A DNA stretch of 64,000 bases from JBCDKH01 sp964388485 (GCA_964388485.1 CAYMAS010000016.1:13949-77948), one strand, 5' to 3'; positions 51,258 to 60,409 are shown, numbered from the stretch's first letter. The notes: generated by a model from the sequence alone, not told the origin. Numbers and translations are program-made.

Positions 51258-53798
51258 TTAAAACAACCCGCTCTCGCCGCTCCAGTCGAGCCACGTTTCC
51301 CACTGCTCGCGATTCACCGCCACGCTGCCGTCACGAAATCGCTCGGGCGGCACGCGGCGAAGGAGCCACTTGGCCCGCTCGTTGGCCGTCTTGGCATCGC
51401 CGGGTCGGTCGAGCGCGACGTAGCTGTTGACGATCTGCACGTACGCCGACAACGCCGACGGGTCGTCCTGATACTGAAACGCCGCCTGCTCGTATAAATC
51501 GACGGCTTCGAGATACCGGCCCATGTCGAACAAGCAGTCCGCCCGGTAAAACCAGGCCATTCGCTCGTAGGTCGACTCCAGGTCCCGCTCCGCCGGCAGG
51601 TCGCTCTGCGGAGCCGACGCATAGGCCGCGACGGCGGCTTCGTAGAGACGATGCGCCTCGACCAGATACTGCCCGCGGCGACGTTCGAGTTGATCGGTCT
51701 TGGCCCGCGACGCACGCGCCTGCACGTCGCGTCGGCCCTCGTCCATCGACGACGCCGCCAGCGTCGCCTCGACCCGTTCCTCGCCCGCCTCTTCCGCCAG
51801 TTCCGCGGCGGCGAGGCGATAGCAGTCGGCCCGTAGAAAGAGCAGCCGGGCCCGACGCGATTCGTCGTTGCCGTAGCGATTGGCGTACTCCTCGAACCGC
51901 GCGAGCGCTTCGCCCCATCGACCCATGTTGTAGTAAAGCCGGCCCAGCTGCCACGTCGCCTCGCGGAAGACACGCGACTCCGGGCCGAGCACCGGGTTGT
52001 TCTCCAGCACCGCACGCAGCGTGTTTTCCGCCAAATGCCACCGGTCTCGACCCTGGCTAACGTATGCACCGGCCAACGGCACCGCGGCTTCGGCGGCGGC
52101 GAGCGATTGGGGGAACTGATCCCGAAGCGACACGTACGTCGCCGCCGCCTTCGTCTTGCGTCCCGACGCCTGGTACGCCCGGCCCAGTCGCAGCAGGGCA
52201 TCGGGCGTGATCGGATCGGTCGGCCGCTCTTCGACGAAGCGATTGAGCGCGGCGATGATCTCGTCAAGGTCGGTCGCCCGCTCGTACATCTCGACGCCTC
52301 GCCACAGCGACTCGCCGTAGGCGGCATCGTCGACCATGGTCAATGCTCGACTGCGGGCGACGTGGGCGTCACCGGCGCGGACCCACAGCGAGCGGGCCTG
52401 TTTGCGAGCGGCCACGGCGGCGTCGCTGGTCGCGTCGTCGCCGGGCCAAAGTCGGTTCGCCTCCTGCTCGAAGGCCCGGGCGAGGCGGGCGAAGAAGTCG
52501 CCGTCGGGCTCGTCGCCCGCGTCCTCGGCAGCTCGTCGCTCCAAGGCCATCAACTCCAGGGCCAGGGCGTAAGGCGACGACGCGCCCTCGACGTCGTCGC
52601 CACGATCGCCGCGGGTCATGAGAATCCGACTGGCCCGCTCGAGGCTGTCGGCGAGCTGGTCGCGAAGCGGCGCGAGGTTCGGCTTCTCGTGGATCGAGCG
52701 GGCGGCGGATCGCAGGTCGTTCGACCCGCCGACGACGTCGCCCGTGACGAGTCGACACACGGCCCGGCCCATGCGGGCGCGTGGTGCGCTGCGGCTGCCG
52801 GGGTGGTCGCGGAGGACGATCTCGTAATAACTCGCCGCCTCGCGAGCGGCGAGCAGGGCGGCTTCGCCGTCGAGTCGGGCCATCGCTTCCTGGCCAATTT
52901 GTCCCAGGAGATAACAGGCTTCGGCGTCGAGGTCGTGGCCGGTGCCGAGCTGTTCGCGAGCACGCATCAAGTAGGAGCGTGCACCGTCGGCGTCGCCGAG
53001 CTTGTACGCGGCGTAGCCGAGGCGGAAGTTGACCTGGCCTCGGATTCGATCGTCGGGCGAGAGTTCGAGTGCTTCGGCGAGCAACGGCATCGCGTCGTTC
53101 GGCCGGTCGTCGTCCACGCAAACGCGGGCCAGCTCGCCCAGTGCCCAAGCACGTTCGTCATCGACAAGGCCTGGCGTCGCCAGCAGGTCGCGAAGCTCCC
53201 GCGTCGCGGCGGCGGGGCGACCGTGGTGGATGAGCATCTCCGCGTTGCTGCGTCGCATCGGAGCAGCCGCGGCGGGATCGCCCAGTTCGTCCGCCATCGT
53301 CGCGGCGTGTCGCCAGCGGTTCATCGCATCTTCGACCCGGCCGAGTGCTTCCAAGCTGCGAGCGTCGCGATCGGCCATGATCGGCGAATCGGGCTGGCCC
53401 AGCTCACGGGCTTGCCGCTGTTCGCGAAGGATGCGGAGCCGCGTCGACGGGTTGTCCGTTTGGCGGCTGCGACGGATGGCGAGGTCGAGGGCTTCGGCGG
53501 TCAGGAGTCGAACGCGTGACTCGTCCGCGGGCGAGGGCTCGAATTCCAGGACGTCGTTGAGCCGGCCGATGGCGGCGTCGTAGCGCTCCTGGCGAACGTC
53601 GCGCTCGGCCTTGGCGATCTCCTCGGCGACGGCTGGAGCGGGTGTCGGGTCGAGCAGCAGGTACGTCGCGAGCGCGAAGAGCGACAGCGAGACGATGAGC
53701 AGCGGCATCTGCCAGAGCCCGGCCAAACTGCCGAGTCCTTTGGAGGCGGGCGATGATTCGTCGTCGGCCTCAAAGGCCGTTTGTCTCGAAGAGGCCAT
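51258..53798 (-). CDS. Large TPR-repeat membrane-anchored protein
   Basis: A protein of 846 residues. A short cytoplasmic N-terminus is followed by one membrane helix (WQMPLLIVSLSLFALATYLL). The rest is helical repeats of the TPR type throughout, for example ALGRVEDAMNRWRHAATMAD, FRLGYAAYKLGDADGARSYL and QLGRLYYNMGRWGEALARFE, ending in DLYEQAAFQYQDDPSALSAY. It resembles YbgF/BamD-type or outer-protein scaffolds of planctomycetes, without enzyme motifs. It diverges from flgB with 155 bp between starts and is the first gene of the operon with flgN. A link to flagellar assembly is possible but unproven. Confidence 0.85.
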   Translation of the reverse strand: MASSRQTAFEADDESSPASKGLGSLAGLWQMPLLIVSLSLFALATYLLLDPTPAPAVAEEIAKAERDVRQERYDAAIGRLNDVLEFEPSPADESRVRLLTAEALDLAIRRSRQTDNPSTRLRILREQRQARELGQPDSPIMADRDARSLEALGRVEDAMNRWRHAATMADELGDPAAAAPMRRSNAEMLIHHGRPAAATRELRDLLATPGLVDDERAWALGELARVCVDDDRPNDAMPLLAEALELSPDDRIRGQVNFRLGYAAYKLGDADGARSYLMRAREQLGTGHDLDAEACYLLGQIGQEAMARLDGEAALLAAREAASYYEIVLRDHPGSRSAPRARMGRAVCRLVTGDVVGGSNDLRSAARSIHEKPNLAPLRDQLADSLERASRILMTRGDRGDDVEGASSPYALALELMALERRAAEDAGDEPDGDFFARLARAFEQEANRLWPGDDATSDAAVAARKQARSLWVRAGDAHVARSRALTMVDDAAYGESLWRGVEMYERATDLDEIIAALNRFVEERPTDPITPDALLRLGRAYQASGRKTKAAATYVSLRDQFPQSLAAAEAAVPLAGAYVSQGRDRWHLAENTLRAVLENNPVLGPESRVFREATWQLGRLYYNMGRWGEALARFEEYANRYGNDESRRARLLFLRADCYRLAAAELAEEAGEERVEATLAASSMDEGRRDVQARASRAKTDQLERRRGQYLVEAHRLYEAAVAAYASAPQSDLPAERDLESTYERMAWFYRADCLFDMGRYLEAVDLYEQAAFQYQDDPSALSAYVQIVNSYVALDRPGDAKTANERAKWLLRRVPPERFRDGSVAVNREQWETWLDWSGESGLF

Positions 53799-53899
53799 GG
53801 CATCCTTGCCGGGCTTGAGGAGATCGGGATGAAGGCGTGAGCTTCGTGCTCACGCGACGCACAGTGGCAGGTTGTAACGGTCATGTCAACGACCGGCCG

Positions 53900-53939
53900 T
53901 CCGATAAGGTTCAAGTTGTGCACCGGTTGTGTCCGATAA
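53900..53939 (+). promoter_or_regulatory. Two sigma28-like -10 boxes before flgB
   Basis: GTCCGATAA occurs at 53899-53907 and 53931-53939, close to the FliA/sigma28 -10 consensus GCCGATAA. For the second, TCAAGTTG at 53911-53918 resembles the -35 consensus TAAAGTTT (6 of 8) with 13 bases between. The start of flgB is 15 bases after the second box. A similar ACCGATAA precedes flgD. Prediction only. Confidence 0.45.
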
Positions 53940-53953
53940 CTCAAACAGACGCC

Positions 53954-54352
53954 ATGATCGACCGCCTCCTCAGCCAAAGCCCGACCAACGTTCTCGAGCA
54001 GACGGCTCGGTTCCAGGCACGCCGACACACGGTGCTCGCCGACAACCTCGTCAACGTCTCGACGCCGGGCTATCGGCAGAAAGATCTCGACGTCGAAGGT
54101 TTTCGCGACGAACTCCGCCGCCGATTGAGCGAGCGTGACCCAAGCGGTGCCGCCGACCTTCGCCGTCTGGCCACCGGTGCCGATCAAGGTCCCGGTCGCA
54201 GCGGGCTCGTCTTTCACGACGGTAACAACCGCTCCGCCGAAGAGCTCCTCGGCGACCAGGCCAAGAACGCCCTGCGTCACAACATGAACGTCGAACTGCT
54301 TCGTAAGCACTACAGCCAGTTCCACATGGCCCTCCGCGAACGCGTCGCCTGA
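53954..54352 (+). CDS. flgB: Flagellar basal-body rod protein FlgB
   Basis: A protein of 132 residues from ATG 53954. The rod-protein N-terminus FQARRHTVLADNLVNVSTPG with YRQKDLDVEGFRDEL fits FlgB (LANNxANxxTPGYxxxD pattern). The C-terminal coiled segment NALRHNMNVELLRKHYSQFH is also conserved. It is the proximal rod component, exported by the type III system, and the first gene of the flagellar operon. The N-terminal frame is open for 39 more codons upstream but those overlap the promoter region. Confidence 0.92.
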   Translation: MIDRLLSQSPTNVLEQTARFQARRHTVLADNLVNVSTPGYRQKDLDVEGFRDELRRRLSERDPSGAADLRRLATGADQGPGRSGLVFHDGNNRSAEELLGDQAKNALRHNMNVELLRKHYSQFHMALRERVA

Positions 54353-54367
54353 CTCCGGCCTCTGACT

Positions 54368-54423
54368 GGCTCCTAGCTCCTCGCTCCTCGCACCTCGCTC
54401 CTCGCTCCTCGCTCCTCGCTCCT
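54368..54423. repeat. Heptanucleotide repeat directly before flgC
   Basis: Eight 7-mers: GGCTCCT, AGCTCCT, CGCTCCT, CGCACCT and CGCTCCT four times, ending 7 bases before the flgC ATG. It fills the flgB-flgC gap. The plus strand is pyrimidine-rich and carries CTCCT, so no Shine-Dalgarno is present; it resembles the anti-Shine-Dalgarno instead. Same unit, other orientation, as 45981-46029. Confidence 0.8.
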
Positions 54424-54430
54424 TCTGCAC

Positions 54431-54838
54431 ATGTTCTCGACCCTCGACATGACGACCGCCGGCCTGCGTGCTCAACGCACGCGGATGGACACCATCGCCG
54501 GCAACGTTCTCAACGCCTCGACCACCCGCAATGAACAGGGCGAAGCCGTTCCCTACCGCCGCCGCATCGCGGTGCTGCAGCCGGGCACAGCCGACAACGC
54601 GAAGGCGCCGGGCGTTCATGTCGCTGAAGTGCGGCGAGACATGAGCGACTTCGACTTGCGCTTCGAGCCGGGCCATCCCGACGCAGACCCGAACACGGGC
54701 ATGGTGGCGTATCCGAATATCGATCCGGCGGTCGAGCAGGTGAATCTGCTCGAAGCCGGCCGGGCCTACGAGGCGGCGATCAGCCTGATGCAGACGACCA
54801 AGAGCATGTTCAACAGCTCGCTTCGCCTCATCGCCTAG
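54431..54838 (+). CDS. flgC: Flagellar basal-body rod protein FlgC
   Basis: A protein of 135 residues, the standard length. N-terminus MFSTLDMTTAGLRAQRTRMD with TIAGNVLNASTTRNEQGEAV and YRRR; C-terminus GMVAYPNIDPAVEQVNLLEA with GRAYEAAISLMQTTKSMFNS. These are the two conserved ends of FlgC that form the coiled coil of the rod. The start codon directly follows a pyrimidine-rich heptad repeat and has no ribosome binding site, so translation may depend on flgB coupling or a leaderless start. Confidence 0.94.
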   Translation: MFSTLDMTTAGLRAQRTRMDTIAGNVLNASTTRNEQGEAVPYRRRIAVLQPGTADNAKAPGVHVAEVRRDMSDFDLRFEPGHPDADPNTGMVAYPNIDPAVEQVNLLEAGRAYEAAISLMQTTKSMFNSSLRLIA

Positions 54839-55022
54839 CGCCTCCCGAACAGGCCGACTTCCATCCACCAAACCCTCACCGAACAAAGGTTTTCCCGGAC
54901 AGTCCGCTTGTTTCGCCTTCTGCCGGTGGTACGTTGGCGACCCGCCAGGCCGCTGACAGAACGTCGGCAACAGGCCTGCGAGACAACCGGACCTCGGGCA
55001 AACGCCGTCAAGGAAGACGCGA

Positions 55023-55331
55023 ATGACCAACAGCATCAACACCATCTCGACCTCCGCGATGCCCTTCGGCTCGGCGGGCGTTTCGCAAAGCCCTTCGAAC
55101 GCCACCGGCTTCGGTGCGATGCTCGACACGGCCAAGTCGTTCATCAGCGACGTCGACGCCATGCAACACGACGCCGCCGCCGCTTCGACGAAGCTGGCGT
55201 TGGGCGAGACGGACGACATCGTCGGCACGATGGCGACGGTCGAGAAGGCGGACCTGGCCTTCAAGACGTTGCTCGCCGTTCGCAGCAAGCTGATGGCCGC
55301 CTTCGACGAAGTGCGGAACATGCCGGTCTGA
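55023..55331 (+). CDS. fliE: Flagellar hook-basal body protein FliE
   Basis: A protein of 102 residues with AAGGA 7 bases upstream. The C-terminal part, LALGETDDIVGTMATVEKAD followed by LAFKTLLAVRSKLMAAFDEV and RNMPV, is the FliE signature. It joins the MS ring to the rod. The 184-bp gap after flgC has a possible promoter (TTGTTT-16-TACGTT, 54908-54935). The end of the gene and the next 21 bases are a near-exact tandem duplication. Confidence 0.93.
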   Translation: MTNSINTISTSAMPFGSAGVSQSPSNATGFGAMLDTAKSFISDVDAMQHDAAAASTKLALGETDDIVGTMATVEKADLAFKTLLAVRSKLMAAFDEVRNMPV

Positions 55332-55353
55332 TTGCGGAACCTGCCGGTCTGAC
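55312..55353 (+). repeat. 21-bp tandem duplication at the fliE 3' end
   Basis: TGCGGAACATGCCGGTCTGA plus T (55312-55332) is followed by a copy with two changes (55333-55353). The first copy includes the fliE stop codon, so the second lies outside the gene. Confidence 0.75.
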
Positions 55354-55427
55354 GACTGGTTGCGTCGGTGGATGTTTCTGACCTTTTTTCGGGAAACAGG
55401 ATGTTTCCTCTCTAACCCCCGCGAGCG

Positions 55428-57131
55428 ATGGATCGCCTCAAGCAACAGCTCCAAGAGATCCAACAGCAACTCGGCGGCCTGACGGCCAGCCAGAAGATGC
55501 TGGCCGGCAGCCTCGTGGCGATCATCGCCGTGACGCTCGTCTGGTGGACCAGCTACGCCGCCACCGGCGAAACCGTCAAGCTGCTCGAGCAGCCCCTCAA
55601 CGCCGAGCAGGTCGGGCAAATCCGGCAAACCCTTAGCAGCCGAGGCATCGAGACGACCGCCAGCGGCGACGGCATCCTCATCAATGCCACCCGCCGCAAC
55701 GAGGCGATGAGCATCCTTGCCCTCGAGCGGCAACTGCCCAAAGACCTCACCCGGCACTTCGACAAGGCCATCGGGCAGATCGGCAGCTTCGACCCGCACA
55801 AGAAAATCGACCTCACCATCCTCGCCGCCCGGCAGAACGAGCTGGCGTCGACGATGAAGCTTTGGCCCGAAATTCGTGACGCCCGCGTCTACATCAATGA
55901 TCGCTACAAACGCCAGGTCGGCGGCGACATCATGCCGACCGCCGGCGTGACGCTGACGACCACGGGCGTCGGCAACAAGAGCGTCGAAGACCTCGCCGCC
56001 GCTGCGACCGCGTTCGTCTCGACGAGCGTCTCGATGCTCCTGCCCGAGAACGTCGAGGTCATCATCGACAGCCGACTCGTCAGCATCGACAACGACAGCA
56101 CCGTCACCGGCACGAGCAACAAGCTTCTCGAACTTCAGGCCGCGGCGGAACGTCGCTTCGAGACGAAGCTGCTCAAGACCTTCAGCTACATCCCCGACCT
56201 TCGCGTCGCCGTCAGCGTTGATGTTCGCGACAACACGACCCGCACCGTGACCGAGGAGTTCGACCCCGAGGGCAAGGTCGTCGTTCCGCTCGAGACGCGG
56301 GAAGAATCCGACGACGAAGAGAACGGCAGCGGCGACTGGGGCGAGAGCGGCCTGATTCCCAATAGCGCGATGGCCATCGGCCCGGAGTCGGGCGGCGGCG
56401 AGTCGCGGAATCGCCGGGTGGTCGAAGAGCGGAATCGTGCCGAGATTGGTCGAAAAGTCGAAGAAACGTTCTCCCGCGGCGGGGTGCCGGTGGCTAGGAG
56501 CTGCACGCTCTCGGTGCCGCTGAGCTACATCCGCAACGAGTTCCTCGGCCGCAACCCGGGAGAGTCGGAGCCCAACGCCGAGGTCCTTCGCACTTTCGAA
56601 GGCGAGCTTCGCGAGGAAATTGCGTTGGCCGCCCGCACGTTGCTCAGCAGCGTGGCGGCGGAAGACGTGATGGTCGTCACCTACGCGGACACGCTCGGCG
56701 GTATGCCGGGGATTCTGCCGGACGGCACGCAGGTCATTGAAGCCGGTGCGGGCGGCGGGTTCATGCCGCTGGCGATGAAGCTGTTGAGCGACTACGGCCG
56801 GACGGCAGGGGTGATTGTCCTGGCTGGTGTCGCGTTGCTGTTCGTCTCGTCGATTGCCAAAAAGGCCCCGGCCGGCGTTGCGACGAGTCAGCCGCTTGGC
56901 GCCTTCGACGCCGCCGAGTTTGCTGCCATGACGCGTCCCGGCGGGATTGCCCCGGGCACGCCCGAGGACGAGATCGCCGAAGCCCTTGCCGCCGACGCGT
57001 TGCTCGTCGGGCAGGAAGTCGCCGAAGACCAGCTGCAAGCCGGGCAGATGGTCGATCAGGTCCAGAGCCTTGTGAAAGAAAACCCCGAAGCCGCCGCTGG
57101 GCTGATCAAGCGGTGGATCAACGCCCGCTAA
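55428..57131 (+). CDS. fliF: Flagellar MS-ring protein FliF
   Basis: A protein of 567 residues. The first membrane helix is MLAGSLVAIIAVTLVWWTSY (about 24-43). The ring-building motif regions follow: LLEQPLNAEQVGQIRQTLSS, the RBM2 segment KKIDLTILAARQNELASTMK with LWPEIRDARVYIND, and SMLLPENVEVIIDSR. The second helix is GVIVLAGVALLFVSSIAKKA near 465. The cytoplasmic tail ends NPEAAAGLIKRWINAR, which binds FliG. FliF forms the MS ring in the inner membrane. fliG starts 20 bp downstream. Confidence 0.94.
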   Translation: MDRLKQQLQEIQQQLGGLTASQKMLAGSLVAIIAVTLVWWTSYAATGETVKLLEQPLNAEQVGQIRQTLSSRGIETTASGDGILINATRRNEAMSILALERQLPKDLTRHFDKAIGQIGSFDPHKKIDLTILAARQNELASTMKLWPEIRDARVYINDRYKRQVGGDIMPTAGVTLTTTGVGNKSVEDLAAAATAFVSTSVSMLLPENVEVIIDSRLVSIDNDSTVTGTSNKLLELQAAAERRFETKLLKTFSYIPDLRVAVSVDVRDNTTRTVTEEFDPEGKVVVPLETREESDDEENGSGDWGESGLIPNSAMAIGPESGGGESRNRRVVEERNRAEIGRKVEETFSRGGVPVARSCTLSVPLSYIRNEFLGRNPGESEPNAEVLRTFEGELREEIALAARTLLSSVAAEDVMVVTYADTLGGMPGILPDGTQVIEAGAGGGFMPLAMKLLSDYGRTAGVIVLAGVALLFVSSIAKKAPAGVATSQPLGAFDAAEFAAMTRPGGIAPGTPEDEIAEALAADALLVGQEVAEDQLQAGQMVDQVQSLVKENPEAAAGLIKRWINAR

Positions 57132-57150
57132 GCCTGCTACTTCGACTCCC

Positions 57151-58200
57151 ATGCCAGACGTCGCAGACCTTCCCGAAGTTCAAGCGGTTCCGTTACCCGA
57201 CGAGAACGTCACGGGCCTGCGTAAGGCCGCCGTGCTCATTCTCGGCCTTAGCGAGGAAGAAGCGGCGGGCGTTTTGCGTCGTCTGCCGCCCGAAGCCGTC
57301 GAAGCCGTCGGCCGCGAGATCGCCGATCTCGGCAGCGTCGCACCCGCCGTCCGCAAAGCCGTCTTCGGCGAGTTCTACCAGCTCGCTCTGGCCAACAGCT
57401 ACATCGCTGAAGGGGGCCTGGATTACACGAAGCGGCTGCTCAGGGCGAGCCTCGGCGACGACGCCGACCGCGTCATCAAGCAGGTCACGCAACAGGTCCA
57501 GACAACGCCGTTCAGCTTCCTGCAGAAGGCCGACAGCGAGAACCTGATGGCGTTCATCCAGGATGAACACCCGCAGACGATCGCGCTCATCCTCGCCCAC
57601 CTCCAGCCGGGCAAGGCCAGCGAAATCCTCGGCAGCCTGCCCCCGCAGAAGCAGGTCGAGGTCGTCAAACGCGTGGCCAACATGGAGAACACGAACCCCG
57701 AAGTCATCAAGGAAGTCGAAAAAGGGCTGGAAATTCGCCTGTCGGACATCGTCAGCCAGAGCTTCGAAAAGACGGGCGGCGTCGACAGTGTCGCCGAGAT
57801 TCTCAACCTCGCCGACCGCACCACGGAGAAGTCGATCATGGAAGGGCTCGAGGCCGACGACCCCGAACTGGTCGAAGGCATTCGCCGGCTCATGTTCGTC
57901 TTCGAGGACATTCTGCTCGTCAACGACAAGGGCATCCAGCAGGTGCTCAAGGAAGTCGACAACGACTCGCTGAGCCTGTCGCTCAAGACGGCCAGCGAGA
58001 ATCTCAAGGACAAGATCTTCCGCAACATGTCCGAACGGGCGGCGAAGCTCGTCAAGGAGGACATGCAGTTCATGGGCCCGGTCCGCGTCACCGACGTCGA
58101 GCAGGCCCAGCAGAAGATCGTCGACGTCGTCCGCCGCCTCGAAGACACCGGCGACATCGTCATCGAAGGCCGCGGCGGGGATAAGGAGATGCTGGTGTGA
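57151..58200 (+). CDS. fliG: Flagellar motor switch protein FliG
   Basis: A protein of 349 residues, normal size. N-terminal FliF-binding domain: GLRKAAVLILGLSEEEAAGV. Middle domain with the EHPQ motif: MAFIQDEHPQTIALILAHLQ. Conserved GGV and the C-terminal torque domain: IRRLMFVFEDILLVNDKGIQ, LKDKIFRNMSERAAKLVKED and MGPVRVTDVEQAQQKIVDVV. The charged residues that interact with the stator are retained. Followed by an inverted heptad-repeat element before fliH. Confidence 0.97.
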   Translation: MPDVADLPEVQAVPLPDENVTGLRKAAVLILGLSEEEAAGVLRRLPPEAVEAVGREIADLGSVAPAVRKAVFGEFYQLALANSYIAEGGLDYTKRLLRASLGDDADRVIKQVTQQVQTTPFSFLQKADSENLMAFIQDEHPQTIALILAHLQPGKASEILGSLPPQKQVEVVKRVANMENTNPEVIKEVEKGLEIRLSDIVSQSFEKTGGVDSVAEILNLADRTTEKSIMEGLEADDPELVEGIRRLMFVFEDILLVNDKGIQQVLKEVDNDSLSLSLKTASENLKDKIFRNMSERAAKLVKEDMQFMGPVRVTDVEQAQQKIVDVVRRLEDTGDIVIEGRGGDKEMLV

Positions 58201-58211
58201 TGGCCGGAAGT

Positions 58212-58298
58212 AGCCAGGAGCTAGTAGCTAGGAGCCAGGAGCTCCGAGCGGAAGCCTCTGGTGTCTGACTAGCTCCTGACTCCTAGCTCCTAGCTACC
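58212..58298. repeat. Inverted heptanucleotide-repeat element between fliG and fliH
   Basis: Left arm 58212-58246 in 7-mers AGCCAGG, AGCTAGT, AGCTAGG, AGCCAGG, AGCTCCG. Right arm 58271-58298: AGCTCCT, GACTCCT, AGCTCCT, AGCTACC. The arms are complementary over most of their length around a 24-base centre, so the gap can form a long hairpin. The fliH ATG follows 7 bases later, with no Shine-Dalgarno. The centre and right end (TCTGACTAGCTCCT, CTCTGCCC) resemble the flgC upstream repeat. Confidence 0.8.
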
Positions 58299-58305
58299 TC
58301 TGCCC

Positions 58306-58995
58306 ATGCCCGTTCTCAAGCAAACTCCGGAACTCAAGCCCCTGCGGGCGTTCTCGATGACCGACATCGAGGGCGAGGCGGCGGCGTTGTTGCAGAAGGC
58401 CAAGGCCCGTGCCATCGCCATCGGCGAGGCGGCCCGTGTCGAAGCCGTTGCCGCGCGTCGCGAGGCCTACGAAGCCGGCTACGCCGAAGGCAAAGAAGCC
58501 GGCCTCGCCGATGGCCAACGCGAAGGCTCTGCCCAAGGTCGGGCCGAGGCTTACGAGAGTGAGAAGCAACGCGTTGAAGAACTCTTTCAGGTCCTTCGCG
58601 GCATGCTCCGGGCGTTCAACGACGACCGCGCTTCGCTCGCCGCCCGCGCCGGCGGCGAGGTGCCGCAGCTCGCCGTCGCCATCGCCGAACGCGTCGTCAA
58701 ACGGGCCGGCGCGTTCGACCCAAATGTCTGCATCGCCAACGCCACCGCCGCGTTGCGACTCGTGATGAAGGCGCACGACGTGAAGCTCGACGTGAACCCT
58801 GCCGACTTCACGCTGGTCAAAACGCTCCTGCCGGAACTGACTCGCAAGTGGCCCAACCTCACGCACGTCGAGCTTAACGAGGACCACGAGATCACCCGCG
58901 GCGGCTGCCGCGTCCACACGCAGGGCGGCCTCATCGACGCCGACCTGCAGACGCAACTCGACCGCATCGCCAGCGACCTGATCCCGGAGGAGTAA
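58306..58995 (+). CDS. fliH: Flagellar assembly protein FliH
   Basis: A protein of 229 residues. A Glu/Ala-rich coiled coil, EAAALLQKAKARAIAIGEAA, leads into the Gly-repeat stretch YEAGYAEGKEAGLADGQREG characteristic of FliH (GxxxG repeats). The C-terminal V-ATPase-E-like domain reads VAIAERVVKRAGAFDPNVCI and ITRGGCRVHTQGGLIDADLQ. FliH binds FliI and regulates its ATPase. It ends 4 bp before fliI. Confidence 0.92.
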   Translation: MPVLKQTPELKPLRAFSMTDIEGEAAALLQKAKARAIAIGEAARVEAVAARREAYEAGYAEGKEAGLADGQREGSAQGRAEAYESEKQRVEELFQVLRGMLRAFNDDRASLAARAGGEVPQLAVAIAERVVKRAGAFDPNVCIANATAALRLVMKAHDVKLDVNPADFTLVKTLLPELTRKWPNLTHVELNEDHEITRGGCRVHTQGGLIDADLQTQLDRIASDLIPEE

Positions 58996-58999
58996 CGCC

Positions 59000-60403
59000 A
59001 TGGCCGCCCGCTCGACCCTTCCTTCGCTTCTCCGCAGCGTCGCCGACGTGATGCCGCTGCAGGTGTCGGGTCAGATCGCCGCCGTCACCGGCCTGACGCT
59101 CGAAGCCGACGCTTTGCCGTTGCCGCTCGGCACGACTTGCCGCATCTCCCGCATGTCCGACGGATTCGCCGGTGCCTCGGCCCGACCGTGCCGGGCCCAG
59201 GTCGTCGGCTTCGGCCGCGACCCGGCGGGGCAGCCGCGAACGCTGCTCATGCCGTTGGGCGACCTTGGAGGCGTCTCGGCCGGTGATCCGGTCGAGGGCG
59301 ATCCCGGTGCGCCGCGTGTGCGTTGTGGCGAGGGCTTGCTCGGCCGCGTCGTCAACGGCTTCGGCGACCCCATTGACGGTCGCGGGGCGATCGAGATGAT
59401 CCACGCCAACGACTTGCGGCCCCTCGACGCGTCGCCCGTCGGGCCGATGGATCGCGAACTGATCCGCCAGCCGATCACGACCGGCGTCCGCGCGATCGAC
59501 GGCCTGCTGACCTGCGGCAAAGGTCAACGCATGGGACTCTTCGCCGGCCCCGGCGTCGGCAAGAGCACGCTGCTGTCGTGGGTCTCCCGCCAAACCGATG
59601 CCGACATCAGCGTGATCGCCCTCATCGGCGAGCGTGGTCGAGAAGTACGCGAGTTCCTAGAAAACGGCCTGGCTGAGGACGCATTGAACCGCTGCGTCGT
59701 CGTCGTCTGCACCGCCGACGAGCCGCCGCTGATGAAGATCCGTGCGGCCAAGGCAGCCTGTTGCATCGCCGAGCACTTCCGCGACGCCGGCAAAGACGTC
59801 CTGCTCATGATGGACTCGCTGACGCGTCTGTGTCAGGCCCAACGGCAGATCGGTCTGGCCTCACGCGAGCCGCCCGCGACAAAGGGGTTTCCGCCGAGTG
59901 TCTTCGCGCTGTTGCCGACCTTGCTCGAACGTGCCGGCTCCACCGTCGACGGCAGCATCACCGGCTTCTACACCGTCCTCGTCGAAGGCGACGACTTCTC
60001 CGAGCCCATCCCCGACGCGGTCAAAGGCATCACCGACGGCCACCTCTGGCTCGACCGGACGCTCGCCGAACGCGGCCATTTTCCGGCGATCGACGTGCTC
60101 AAGAGCGTGTCACGTGTTCGCGGCGATGTGTCCGATAAAAAAGACGTCGAGGCAGCGCGTCTCGTCCAGAAGACTGTCGCAGACTACGCGCAGGTCGAAG
60201 AGCTGGTGAACGTCGGGGCCTACGTCCCGGGCCACAACCGCGACGCGGACGTGGCGGTTCAGGGTCGCGAGCATGTGCTCCAGTATCTGCAGCAAAGCCC
60301 CGACTCGCCCACCGATCTCGCCACCGCCCGCACCGCTACCCAGCAACTCGCCGCCAGCCTCGCCACCCTCGGCAACGCCCCAGCCACACCACCTCGCCGC
60401 TAA
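59000..60403 (+). CDS. fliI: Flagellum-specific ATP synthase FliI
   Basis: A protein of 467 residues of the F1-beta-like type III export ATPase family. Walker A is GPGVGKST (183-190) in RMGLFAGPGVGKSTLLSWVS. Walker B is DVLLMMDSLTRLCQAQR near 270. The FliI-type segment REPPATKGFPPSVFALLPTL and EGDDFSEPIPDAVKGITDGH follow. It powers unfolding and release of export substrates together with FliH and FliJ. Directly after fliH, 6 bp before fliJ. Confidence 0.96.
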   Translation: MAARSTLPSLLRSVADVMPLQVSGQIAAVTGLTLEADALPLPLGTTCRISRMSDGFAGASARPCRAQVVGFGRDPAGQPRTLLMPLGDLGGVSAGDPVEGDPGAPRVRCGEGLLGRVVNGFGDPIDGRGAIEMIHANDLRPLDASPVGPMDRELIRQPITTGVRAIDGLLTCGKGQRMGLFAGPGVGKSTLLSWVSRQTDADISVIALIGERGREVREFLENGLAEDALNRCVVVVCTADEPPLMKIRAAKAACCIAEHFRDAGKDVLLMMDSLTRLCQAQRQIGLASREPPATKGFPPSVFALLPTLLERAGSTVDGSITGFYTVLVEGDDFSEPIPDAVKGITDGHLWLDRTLAERGHFPAIDVLKSVSRVRGDVSDKKDVEAARLVQKTVADYAQVEELVNVGAYVPGHNRDADVAVQGREHVLQYLQQSPDSPTDLATARTATQQLAASLATLGNAPATPPRR

Positions 60404-60409
60404 ACCGTT

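Noticed and set aside
55008..57152. 714-codon minus-strand open frame
   Set aside because: Lies opposite fliE and fliF, which are unambiguous; the antisense product shows no family motif.
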